From Dicaeum eximium (Eukaryota > Chordata > Aves > Passeriformes > Dicaeidae), in NCBI GenBank assembly GCA_013396995.1, contig VWZP01001424.1, forward strand, positions 842,726 through 906,725: a stretch of DNA of 64,000 bases, read 5' to 3'. The position numbers and the translations under genes are program-made. Below are positions 1 to 11,215 of the stretch, in pieces. The stretch's first letter is position 1. Each line of letters begins with the position of its first letter. The notes under the pieces are model-generated. The model was not told the origin of the DNA. It was given only the letters and a program-made list of their open reading frames with translations, and searched no databases.

Positions 1-244
1 ATTGCATGAAAGGTACAATTACAAAATGATATAAGAGTCTAGATTGGAAATGACCTCCAGATACCCTTTACGGAAAGCATGACCTTAGTCTAGGCTAATT
101 GTGACCTTGTCAAACTGTCTTCAGTGTTTCCAACAAGTAAGAGGTCTGAGCATCCTGTCTGATGTTTAATTGTCCTCAAGATTTTTTTTTTCTTTATATC
201 TAAATGGAATTTCCCCTGAATTGACTCATGCCTACTTCTCTTGT

Positions 245-1990
245 CTGTTCACTTTGCAGCCTTTTGAAAAGAATACCTCCTTCTCCTCTATAACTACCAT
301 TCAGGTGATGGAAAATTGTGATTAGGTCCCTCCTGAACCTTTTCTTCCCACAGTTCTTCCCTCACAGGGCCTTCAATTTTTCTTCATACATAAATTCTCC
401 TGTGCTCCCATCATCTTGGGTCTCCTCCTGTAGCACGGACAAAGGACTCTTCAACTAATTAAAGTTGAAAAGAGGGTATATTTAGTGCAGAGCTGGACAC
501 GTGGAATTTCTTCCAAAGGCATTTGCAGGGAGTCACAGACTCCTGATCTCTATTTATCTAAGAGAGATTTTACATGTTTGTGGGGTTTCTACAAACACCT
601 AATACATAATCATTCAACCCACTTGCTTCCTCTTATAATTAGCTGAATTGTCATTGCTGCAAAGCCGTGCTGCTAAATCATATTCAGCTCACTGTCCATA
701 AGCAGCCCCAAATATTTTCTAGCAGAGCTGTTCCCAACCAGTCAGTTCCCAGTTGGTACTACTGACTGAATTATTCCATCTTGGCTGCAGGATTTCACAT
801 TTTACTTTGTTAAACCTTATGCAATTCCTTTTAGCCTGAGTTTCTTGATTGTTGAAGACTCCACATTTCACCTCTTCCATCCAGTGTTGTCTATCTCCTG
901 TTCCAATGTGGTGTCAGATGAAAAGCTGATGATAGTGTAGTCAGTGCCATCACCCAGGTTGTTTTTAAAGACCCTGAACAATCCCACTCATGACCAACTG
1001 ACAGTTTGACTCTGAGATATTGATGACTTTTTCAGTTCAGCACTTGAGACACTTTTCCATCCGTCTTCGGACTGATTTGTCCAGTCTGGCTAATCAACTT
1101 CAACAAGTATGTAAGACATCGTGTCAGACATCTTGCAGAGGTCAGATAAATGAGTATCCACTGCTCTCCTCCATTCACCAAGGAAGCCATTTCATCATAG
1201 ATGGCAGTAGGACTGGCTCTGCAAAATTTAATCTTTGCAAGCCTGTGTTGGCTCTTTCTAATCCTCTTGTCTTTCATTTTTGTGGACAAATTTTCCACGT
1301 GGATTAGTTCTATTATATTCCCAGGAATGGCTATCTGGTGGTCAGTATTTTTTACCAGATTTTTTTTTCTTTTTCCCAGTTGTTGATGGACATATTTGAC
1401 TATTTTTTCATCTGTGTTCTTCTTCAATTTCCATGACCTTCTAAAAATGGCAGAGGAGGTTTGCAGTAGCATCTTCTGATGTCTTTAGATTCATTCCATC
1501 GGGTCCTAAAAACTTCTTCCTGTACAATTCCTACAGATGGTCCCTAGCTCAATCCTCCCTTGCTGACAGTGACTCACCACTTCCTCTTGGAATGGAGACT
1601 TGAGAGCTGACATCAACCTTAAAGATTGAGATGAAAATATGACCAAGTACTTCTTTTCTGTGTCATTTGTAAGTTGCCACCTCCATTCAGCAGCAGTCTG
1701 TGTCTTCCTTGTGCTTCCTCTCAGTACTAACCAACCTATAGAAGTCTCTCTTTCTAGTTTGAGCTCCAGATCAACTTTTCCCTTCCTAACTTCAACTCTG
1801 CAAGCTCAATACATTTTGTATTCCTCTTTAGGCATGCGCCCACTTTCCCATCTATCACATCTCTTTTTTTGTAATTGAGCTGTTTGCATGCTATCTGTTT
1901 AACAAGAAGGCGAGTTTATTTCTTTCTAGACCTGCTCCTTTTTTCTTTACCTTTTGCTTTCCCCACTCCAAATTAGGGGGATGGACAGAT
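245..1990 (-). mobile_element. Ancient CR1 LINE, antisense, long but heavily decayed
   Basis: Read on the minus strand, this block follows the order of a CR1 ORF2 and 3' region. The ORF2 upstream part lies near 1640-1990, the reverse-transcriptase core near 1030-1500, and the 3' untranslated region runs down to about 245. Short matches to the CR1 layout recur across the block, for example the GPDG motif near 1490-1503 and the 3' region near 680-850. Many indels and stops show it is old and inactive. The 3' end with its octamer tail is not recognisable, so the lower boundary is approximate. The upper boundary is where similarity fades near 1990. Assignment is from family knowledge; no alignment was run. 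Confidence 0.72.
1032..1472 (-). pseudogene. CR1 reverse-transcriptase fragment (decayed ORF2)
   Basis: A 146-codon stop-free stretch on the minus strand retains the order of the CR1 reverse-transcriptase fingers and palm. It has an IPGNIIE motif corresponding to the VPGKIME motif of CR1, then KSQHRLAK where CR1 has DSQHGFTK, then FCRASPTAIYDEMASLVNGG, then the start of the IYLDF motif, where the frame breaks before the key KAFDT stretch. Catalytic aspartates are therefore not preserved in one frame. It lies inside the larger CR1 copy and is not a functional gene. Confidence 0.7.
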
Positions 1991-2316
1991 TTTAGCAGGC
2001 TGTCTCTGAAAATTTCTAAGCACCTTTGCCCACCACGGAAGACTCCCACAGGAGTCCTAACAGATCCCTGAGCAATAACTCTCCTAGGAGCTGAAATCTG
2101 TACTTCTGAAACCTAAGGTGTTTATTTTGTTACTATAATTTTGAGTAAAAACTTTAAAGTGAGGTGTAGGAGGAAGATTCCATATTCGTATTAATGTGTG
2201 CTTGTGTCTATTTGTGAGATTTAAAGTAATTTTGTTATTTGTGGTATTAATTACACACACACTATACATACTAGTTATAAGTATTTACCATTACTCCTGA
2301 ACTGAAGTGCCTCAAG

Positions 2317-2396
2317 AGTTTATAATAAAGGAAAACTCTCTCCTCATTCTAACTGAAGTTTATAATAAAGGAAAATTCTCTCCTCATTCTAGCTGA
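2317..2396. repeat. Tandem duplication, 40-bp unit, two copies
   Basis: The unit beginning AGTTTATAATAAAGGAAAA at 2317-2356 is repeated directly at 2357-2396 with only two substitutions (ACTC to ATTC, and TAACTGA to TAGCTGA). The low divergence indicates a fairly recent local duplication by replication slippage or unequal exchange. Each unit contains an AATAAA hexamer, but nothing else suggests a transcript end. Confidence 0.95.
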
Positions 2397-5300
2397 CATG
2401 TTTTTTTTGCTTCTTCTGCTCAATCTGTATTATTTTGGCTGGTTTTGTGTTTAGAAAGGTCAAACCATTTCCCTTTTAGTAACAATATCTAATTAAAGAA
2501 ACAATAAAGAACATTTTCATGGTAAAAGCAACAAAGAAATAAAGTTTCCACATGGAATTTTCGAAACAGTCTTTTAACTAACAGTAAAAGCTTGAGTAGT
2601 ATAATGTAAATTAGAACAATTCATGGAGAAATTCAGCTCACAATGGGACAAGAGACTGTGAATGACATCCATTTCATCTCACTTAACTCATTTACAAGTT
2701 GGGTATGTATTCCAAGTCAGATGTTTATACCGTCCAAGTAATCAGTGGAAAGAAAGAAGTGAGACATCCAGAGAGCGAAAAATTCATTTTTAAGCAGGTA
2801 TCTATTAGAACCATGATAAATATATCTCTGGAAATGCTGCTCTCTTTAATGTCTGTGGAGGAAATTTAGATGAACAGCAGATATGCCTAATTTGAAGATG
2901 TTTAAAATAAGGTGATATTAATTTAATTACCTGTGTGACCTCTTCATGCATAGATATGTTGTATGAGAGCCTTATAAATTGTTTACTAATACACCTGAGC
3001 AGTATCAATTGGCACACTGAAAGAATTTATGTAAACAACAATATAATGTTGATTCCTGGCAGATTTTTTCGGTTTTGTTCCAGAGAAAGTCTGAACATTT
3101 TCTTTAGTTGAATTAGATTGAACTGATAAATATTTTAAATTTAGATTGTTAGAATTAGTAATTAAGATATCCCATGCATGCACACTCCTCCAACTATTTC
3201 CAAATTCATCCCAGATTAGAAATCCCTTTTTTATATCTAAATTATGTTATTCAGACCACTTTATCATATCTTTGCTCTTGATCGTTGTAATCACTCACTT
3301 GATCTTGGAATTTTCACTATGAACAAGAGGAAGAAAAATGCAGCCATTGCAACCATTACCTGTAATCCTCAGCCTGTTTACATTATCTATCTTCTCACTC
3401 ACTACACCAGTTCTCATCCATTTTTTGTACAAATACTTTTAGTCTTACAGTCCAGCCTCTTTAGAATTTGATCTGTTTTGCTGCTATCTTATTAAATACC
3501 CTTCCTTGTCATTCACTAATTATGTTGTCATACTCCATACTCTTATGACCCAATTTTCCAAGTTGCTGCCCTTAAGCTAATTTCCCAATTGCATAGTGAC
3601 AATTTCAGAAAAAAAAAAAGTAATTGCAATGAACAAAATTTAATGAAGGGGTTAATTGCTCTGGTAAAAGGAACAGATAATTTGTTTACTTCTAAAACCA
3701 CTAGATCTAAGAGCTCTATCTCTTCTATAAAACTATTTGTGTATTATTGTGTATGTAATTAAAATATGCAAATAAATTCCCAAGTAGAGCACTGGGTTAC
3801 TTGTCAGTGTCCAACCAAGCAGCAAATATTTGTCAAAGAAAGTAGATATCTACAAAAAAAAAAAGTAGTGTTCAAAAAAAGTTGGAACATTTTCATCTGA
3901 AACAACAAATATATATTACCAAAATCAAAAGGAATTTTGGCTAACACACTCCTTTCTAGCTAGGCTTACATGTGTTTTCAGAAAATATGTGATTTGGAAC
4001 CACACAAAGAGAGACAAGAAAATAAACAAAAAAGTTTCACCAAGGAAAGGAGCAATATACCAAACAATCAGATTATATATATTAACAAAACAACATCTAC
4101 TCTGAAGGCAGAACACAAGTATTCTGCTGTTTATTTGCAACTGTACAGTCAACACAATGACCTGAAATAATATTTTAAAGGCTTTTTTTCAAACAAATGG
4201 TAGGAAAAGGTTTTTCAAAAGTATACTCAAACCTCAAAAATACTCAATGTCAGAAAAAGTAAGAAACCATCAATAAAGGGAAAAAAAAATTTTGTTAATG
4301 CTCAAATTTCAAGGTTTTTCTTCTAAGAATCAGCTCAAGAAATATAACTAAAAAATCAGATTGTTATTAATTTATATAGACGATTTCAGAAAATCACACG
4401 TCCTAATCCAAAATGCAGATCATTCTGACTTTTAATTTCTCTTCCTTTAAAAAAAAAAGTTAATAGAGACAGACTCTGTATCTATTTTCAGACATTAGTG
4501 ACACCTTCTCATTGCCTATGAGTGAATTGTTTCAGATAGCAGAAATTTACAGTTGGATTTAATTAATTCCATTTAACGCATCACATTTTTTAACAGAAAC
4601 ACAGTTATTATGCATGAAATACATTCATATTGTTCGAAATAACTCAGATAATTAGTTCAGTCAAATAAAATACAGTAACAATGGGAAAAAAATCCTTATT
4701 TCTCTTGCAAATCAAGCAAGAGAGAGGTTTTCATGTAACATTGCTGGATTACTGAGATCTATTCTATATAGATTCTATACTGATCAGCTACCATGACAAA
4801 AGGCAATAATTTTCTTGGGGTGTTAACTTTTGTTACCTTTCTTTAGACCAGTCCATGTAAGTAGTCTTTAGTACTTCCCACTTGAGCGACTCATGGATAT
4901 CACTCATTGAGATACAACATTGGGAAATGAGGAAACATTTCAAAATGCATGTTTCATGCATCATTTGTTTGCAACAGTGCAAAATGTCATGTTTCATTCT
5001 GGTATGAGATGCTTCTGTTCTGTCTACATTTTGACAGGTATAAAAAGTTCTGTACTTTTTTACTACCTGACCTTTTCTATAAAGTTTTGGCTGGAATCTT
5101 AACTGTCACAAACATGTGTTCTCCAAATTTGAGCGGGTTAAGCTGACATTTTAATCACTGGTGTATCCATTGATTTCCATTTACCATGTTAGATGTGAAT
5201 TGCTCTGCTGAGCACTTTAATTTCTTTTTTCATGTGGCTGTAATTTCTTAATTTCTTTTCTTTGATTTCTTTTTTCATGTGGATGCGGTGTCATACAAGG

Positions 5301-6550
5301 CACCGAGAGATAATGGGCCATATACCAAAGCCCCTGTAGCCAGAGTTAAATGAACTAGCTTGTTATTCTTAAGCTGTTGCATTTCTAAGTATGAAATTCA
5401 GAAAGCATTTTGCAGTCAATATTCATGCTCTATACAACTCTATTTTTCCACTCAACAATAATTTGAAATAAAAAGGGATGCCGAGGTATTGTTCAGACAA
5501 CAAACCCTGATGGTTCCTGCTTTAGTAAAAGTGGTTTTTTTTTATTTTTATTTCTATTTCAACTTTGCCTGTATTTGTTGGTTTCCAAGGCAATATTACT
5601 CTATTTTCAAACTCTGTTCACATACATGTTCAGAAAACATAAGAGTTTTGACACATGAGTGATGTTAAAAAGTATTTGGTCTCACATGTCAGCATCATTG
5701 CTCTCATAATTCTCTTGTTACCCTGTGCCTTATAACTGCATAGCTGTCTTAAAATTAGTACATGTCACAGCTTACAGCAAAAGTTACTGCTTTTGCATGC
5801 TATTTCTTTTATCAGGATTATCACAATGTGCTCATTTAAAACAGCAGATAGAGTCCATTCCATTCCCTCTGCTGGCTTTTAACTCCCATTAGGGAGTGGT
5901 CATTAGCTGTGGTCATTCTTGTGCTGAACTGTGAAGAGCAAAGCCAAGCAAAAGCAGATGCTTTCAGGCACTATGGCTGGGAGTGTTACAATATGCAAGG
6001 ACTCCTAAGGTATTAATTTTTGGACCACTGGTTACGCATTTTTTCTTCTTGTGTGTTTAAATATTCATTTAGCTATCAATTTCATATGATTTTGAGATAA
6101 AAATATTACATAGTTTATAACTAAGAACTTGATCTGTTGTCTTCATCAACTTTATTTTTAACACTCCCTCATTATCAGCAGTTTGCCAATCAATTAATTT
6201 TCATTTAAACATGTTGGATAGTCATTCAAAGGTCTTTCTGAGCTGAATATTATCACACAAAGTGACTCAATATGGTCTTGCTTGTATAGAAGTGATGAGT
6301 GAATTTTTTATTAAAAGTCACAAATAAATTCTGCATTCAGTTTTTTGCTTACCAGAATAAATATACAATGTACAATAACATGCTGTTTTACCAGGAAAGA
6401 TATAATTTCATGTTATAGGGAGTAATATCACCGTGTTTGTTTTGTACGGTTTTTGTACTTTAGTACAAAGAAGGGAATTATATTTTCTTTATATTGTACA
6501 ATAGCTCAAATGCCTACATCCAAGGCAGCATCAGATAGAAAATAAATTTA

Positions 6551-6565
6551 CATATATATATATAT
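6551..6565. repeat. Short (TA)n tract
   Basis: An alternating TA run of about 14 bases in AT-rich DNA. Likely polymorphic, with no other significance. Confidence 0.8.
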
Positions 6566-8999
6566 TTGAGATTTTATTTAAAAAATAAGTGCTACTTTTT
6601 AAAAACAAAACAAAAGAAAATAAAACCAAAACAAAGCCTTCTCTAAATGAAGCTCTGATTATAACAAAATCTGCCATAACATCTGTGGCTAAATTCATTC
6701 ACAAGGATAAAAATATTTTATCCAGACTATCTATTTCAAACAAGTCTCTCTGTGTGATATACAAAAACAGTTTATCCACAGAAGTCATAAACAGCTTCTG
6801 TAGGCTAAATCAACTGCTCATGAATATTTTACCTTATTTTTAATTTAAAGTGGTATTGCTAGTTTTACATTTGCATTAGATTAATGAAGATGGTCATTTC
6901 ACAATAAATAGAAAGTGAAAGAGGAAGAGAAATAGGAGGATGTCAAGTAATCTGTGTTAAGAATATCCTAAGGAGCTGGTACCTTATTGAATAAATAACA
7001 TTGATTTATTTTCTGCTACTTTCTAATCTTAGAACAGTTTCGGTGTTTGACCTTGTCTCTTCTTGAAAGATGGTTTCTATACAACTGCCTCTAGTATTCA
7101 GAATTTAGACAGGTCTTCTTAATGCCCATTGATGTTACCTTTCTTCCATTCTGTTTTTACCCCAATTCCAGCCAGCAGGTGTCTGCTTTTAATTGATTTC
7201 CTTAGATGTAGTATTGGATCCTCTCTGAATAGTCATTCTGAAATGGCTCTTTAGGGTATAATGAATGAGCCAGTCAGCAAAACAGACGATCATCAGCAAA
7301 TACACTGTGTAAAGAAATACCCTGTTTAATACAGTACTTATAAAATGCAATAGACTCCCTGTTACCCTGCTGCCTTCGTGTACCTGCATGAGGGACAGCC
7401 TTTAAAATCTGTGGCAGACCGCTCTGCATCTCAAACCCTTGCAGTGATAGTTCACTTTCCAGCTTGTGTAGCTCAACGGCAATGGACTCAGTCACATTTC
7501 AGATAGAGCTGTGATTTTGCTGGAAGAACTAGGACACTTGCTAATTTTCCCACAGCCCCAGTTTCTGTCAGTGTGGTTAAAAAACTATCCTGGATAAAGA
7601 CTGTCTTGGAGTCATCCAGCTATCTCAAATCATGCCATACCAGATAAGGGTAAAACTAAAAGGTAAACTGAAATACTTATTGATGACCTCCAAAAACCTA
7701 CAACTGTCTAAAAAGAGTTCTATAAGACATAGGCAAAGAAATAAAAACTTTGTTGTTCTGTCTACATGGTGACTATCGGAAAAGTCTGCCATTCTCTCAT
7801 GTTTTGGCTTTCCTATCCTGACAAGAAAAGTTTTCAGGTTTTGGGTATACCTTCACCAGTGCTTGGGAGAATACTAGCCTTCACAGAGAGCTCCTCTTCT
7901 GAGATATTTGAGACTATCAAGGATAGTTTCAAAACAGCTGCTGATGAACAGTATCCACATGAATGGAAAAATAGCCCTATTAGGTTTTCTTTTTTAATAA
8001 GATGAAGAACTGTACAGAGACACATCAGCATTTAGGTGGACCATAGGGATGGACAAAATGAGTGAAAGGCAAATCACAAAAGTATATTTTACCAGTAAAG
8101 AATGAGGTTAGCATTTCTTCATGGTTTTTTTTAACATTAAATTAACTTTTTGGAAGAGGTACTGCTCACTTAATTTTTTTTTTTTACAATAAATAGAAAT
8201 AAAAGTAATAATTGATCCCTAGCAAATCCATTGTTTGGGAGGATTTTAAAGTTCACAAATTGGAAAAAAAGAAAGAAGTCAGAGTCCTGAGCAAGTAAAA
8301 AAGAGTTCAGTTACACAACATGTGGGCATTATGTGAGCTGTTGGAGTTTCTTATCTCTCACTGAACATACAGATTCATATGAGGATTGAACAAAAAGGCA
8401 CAAAAGAAGAATGGGGAAGAAGAACATTTTATTCAAAATGAAGTAGAAATTCAATTTTCAACTTCTCCCCTATCTGTTTTTGGGTTTATCTTCCACAGCA
8501 GAAGGAGGTATGCACAAACCCTATTAAACTATTCACATCTGCATCTTTAAATTCAAAATTAATGAATCATAATTGTGCTACAGTAATCCACTTTAGGACA
8601 TGATTGACACTTAAAAGCTGTGTCCTGATAAGTTATTTTGATGCTTTGGATTATATTATAGCTATTCACCAACCTTCAGCAATGTGTCTTTGTAACATAA
8701 TCACTAATAACTCCATGGCAATCCTAAAGCTGTGATGAATAAAGTAAATGGGTGCAGTAAGTAATAATTGCTTAATCTGTTTGTGTCCTTCCCATCTTAT
8801 AATTTGACTTCTAGATAAGTCTTTTCGACTTCAGTTTCATTTTTTTCACTTTGCTTCTCCATTCCTTGAACATTTATCTTCCCATGATCCATGGCTGGTA
8901 AAAATTAAGTTCTGTATGAATCAACAGTCTGACTATATAAAAATTGCCTTTTTTTCCTCACATAGGCTAAATTTAAAGAAAAAAAAAATCACTAAAGAA

Positions 9000-9215
9000 C
9001 TGAATGCTTAAGGTTGGAAAGAACCTTTGCAGCTCATCTTGTCCAAACCCCCTACTCAAGCAAGGCCATCCAGAGCCAGTGGCCTCAGACTACACCCAGG
9101 CAGCTTTTGAAAATCTCCAAGGATGGAGACTGCACAACCTCTCTGAGAAATCTGTGCCAGTGCTCAGTGCTGAAACTCACACCAGGTCATGTGAAACTCT
9201 GATACACTGCTCAAG
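9000..9215 (-). mobile_element. CR1 3'-region fragment, antisense
   Basis: On the plus strand the block shows the reversed CR1 3' region in the expected order. The GGTTGGAAAGAACCT motif comes first, then CATCTTGTCCAAACCCCCT, then the stretch ending in GGAGACTGCACAACCTCTCT and the CTGTGCCAGTGCTC motif. The extreme 3' tail is missing or decayed at about 9000, and similarity stops near 9215. It is a 5'-truncated copy, the usual form for CR1. Confidence 0.85.
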
Positions 9216-10265
9216 GATGCTACAAGTACAAAGCTCTTCCCACAAGCATAGTTGTTCTCAGAAGGCTTACATGTTTGACTGTACTGCAGATATGAAAAAT
9301 AATATGGAATCCATTTCTTATAGGTGATGTGAGATGTATTAGACTAGGCTCCTTCCTTTTGAGAAGGTCGTAGAATTTGTGACCTGAATGTCAGGTGGTC
9401 GTAGGAACATGAGAGATAAAACTTCATTTTGTTGTTGAAGAAGCAGTGAGTTTAAAGCCAAATTATTATAAATTCTGTATATTAAAAGGTAGCAATATAA
9501 ACTTTCTTTAGACTTATAGGGAACTTCAAATATGAAAAAAACAGTCCTGATTAGACTAGGGGTTAGCCAGATGAGTAACTGTAAAGTAAGGGAAAATGAT
9601 TGCAGGAAAAAAAATTCATTTAATTTTATAATACAGATGCCTCCCTTGCTGACAATTTAGGAGGATAAGGAAATTTGCCCTTGTGTTTCTTATCAGGAAA
9701 GAGGGGGAAACAATCTTTAAGTATACAAAAGTCACAACAAAAAGAAGCCTTGGTAGTTTTTTTTAAATTTTGTGTATCTGTTTTGGTTTAGGGTTGGTTT
9801 TTTTTTGTTGGTTTTTTTTTTTTGTTTGTTTGTTTGTTTTAATAAAGAGTTTGTGTGTAAGTAGAGAGAGGTGGAGGGCATTCAGAGCTAAATAAGTTGC
9901 TTTGAACCCCAAGTCTCCAAATCTAACACTGCCAGTACAACTCAGGATAATTGTGTAGAGCAAAGAGCAGTGTCTGGAAATGAAATTTTAAGTTGAATGA
10001 TTATTTGGATATGCTTTATGTGCAATTTTGTTTCTTAAATTTGTAAGTCAGTGGGGTTAATTTATTCCTCCTCTAGATGTTTATTATGCAGTTTATATAT
10101 GAGCCAATATTTCTGACATCACTTTATAATCAATAAAGTGAAAAAAAACATGCAGAAAAATTTAACTCATTCTACTGTAACAGTCTAAATTAGGTCAGAG
10201 GAATTGTTTGCTAGAAATGTCTCTTTCTCTGGAGAATAGGAACTAGGGTAATTTTAGACATCTAC
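9216..10265. other. Unique AT-rich spacer
   Basis: No recognised gene or transposon between the CR1 fragment and the LTR. The only notable content is a T-rich simple repeat at 9781-9842. Confidence 0.5.
9781..9842. repeat. T-rich / (TTTG)n simple repeat
   Basis: Poly-T runs interrupted by G, ending in four TTTG units. It is a low-complexity tract and reads in the opposite strand as an A-rich CAAA repeat. Confidence 0.9.
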
Positions 10266-10270
10266 ACTGC

Positions 10271-11210
10271 TGTCATGGTTCAGCCCCAGCCAGCAACTCA
10301 TTCCCATACAGTTGCTTGCTCACTCTCCCTGCAGTGGGATGGGGAAGAGAAAGAGAGGGGTAAAAGTGGGAAAATCCATGGGTTGAGATAAAGGCAGTTC
10401 AATAGGTAAAGCAAAAGTTGCATGTTCAAGCGAAGAAAAACCAATAATTTATTCACAGCTTCCCACAGGCAGGCAGGTGTTCAGCCATCTCTAGGAAAGC
10501 AGGGCTCCATCACACACAATGGGTACTTGAGAAGACAAACGCCATAATTTCAGATATACTCCTTTGCTTTCTCCTTCCCCCAGCTTTATCGGAATGTGGC
10601 ACCACACCGTATGGAATATACATTTGGTCAGCTGGGGTTGGTTGCCCTGACTGTGCCCCTTCCCAAGTTCTTTTGTACACCAGCCTACTCTCTGGTTGGG
10701 TGGGGCATGAAGCAGAACACCCCTTGGCTCTGGATAAGCACTGCTCAGCTATTGTGGGTGATGACTCTGGTCACAGAGAGATACAGATAACTTTCCCAGG
10801 TTTTGTCCTGGAGAAGTTGTGAGAAAGGTCAGAGAAAGAATTAAAACAATTCTTAATCTCTGCAGCTGTGAACATGCTGAGTGTGTGCTACGTGATGTTT
10901 ATGGTAAGATGTTCACAAGAAGGTGTTGTTCCTGATTAACCAAAGGTGTGAGGGGTGTTGCTGAGGACCAATCAGGTCCTAGGTGAACGATCCTGTCCAT
11001 AAAAGTGTGTAGTTTCTAATAAATCTCACTTCATGCCTTCTGAAATGCATTGGAGTCAATGTTGTCTTTCATTGCCATTCCCAACTCAAAGGTACCAAGC
11101 TAAAACAAAAATATCTCTGTATTAGCAACAAGTTTTCACTGGAAAACTAAAACAATACCATAGTAACTACTGTAAAGAAAATTGGCTCTATCACAACCAA
11201 ATCCAGGACA
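10271..11210 (-). mobile_element. ERVL-type solo LTR, split by a nested LTR
   Basis: A complete solo LTR with TG...CA ends: plus-strand left end TGTCATGGTTCAGCCCCAGC, right end ATCCAGGACA. It is flanked by a perfect 5-bp target duplication, ACTGC at 10266-10270 and 11211-11215, the length expected of ERVL elements. Its sense strand is minus: read that way it begins TGTCCTGGATTTGG, has a TATA-like GATAAAG near 10585 and ends in GGCTGGGGCTGAACCATGACA-like sequence, matching a widespread avian LTR family. A second LTR interrupts it at 10753-11097. Removing that insert leaves an LTR of about 595 bp. No internal retroviral genes remain. Confidence 0.92.
10753..11097 (+). mobile_element. ERVK-type solo LTR nested in the ERVL LTR
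   Basis: A 345-bp insert begins TGTGGGTGATGACTC and ends AAAGGTACCA, giving TG...CA ends. It is flanked by a 6-bp duplication, AGCTAT at 10747-10752 and AGCTAA at 11098-11103 with one substitution; six bases is the length typical of class II (ERVK) integration. Excising it plus one duplicate rejoins the host LTR correctly. An ATAAAAG box (10999-11005) and an AATAAA polyadenylation signal (11018-11023) give plus-strand orientation. The two lie unusually close, so the true TATA box may be elsewhere. Confidence 0.88.
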
Positions 11211-11215
11211 ACTGC

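Larger units (their letters stand above)
1991..8995. other. Unique AT-rich DNA with no recognised gene
   Basis: About 7 kb in which I recognise no repeat family and no convincing coding exon. It contains a 40-bp tandem duplication at 2317-2396 and a duplicated 17-bp T-rich motif (5221-5237 and 5266-5282). It also has a short TA run and a possible minus-strand microexon at 3299-3316, described under findings. Open frames of 60-84 codons occur at the frequency expected of AT-rich DNA and lack splice context. Confidence 0.55.

Noticed and set aside
7274..7495. Minus-strand frame with protein-like start and a GTACAC donor-like end
   Set aside because: The frame opens with GTG, not ATG, directly after an in-frame TGA. 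No acceptor lies between that stop and the frame, so it cannot be a clean exon.
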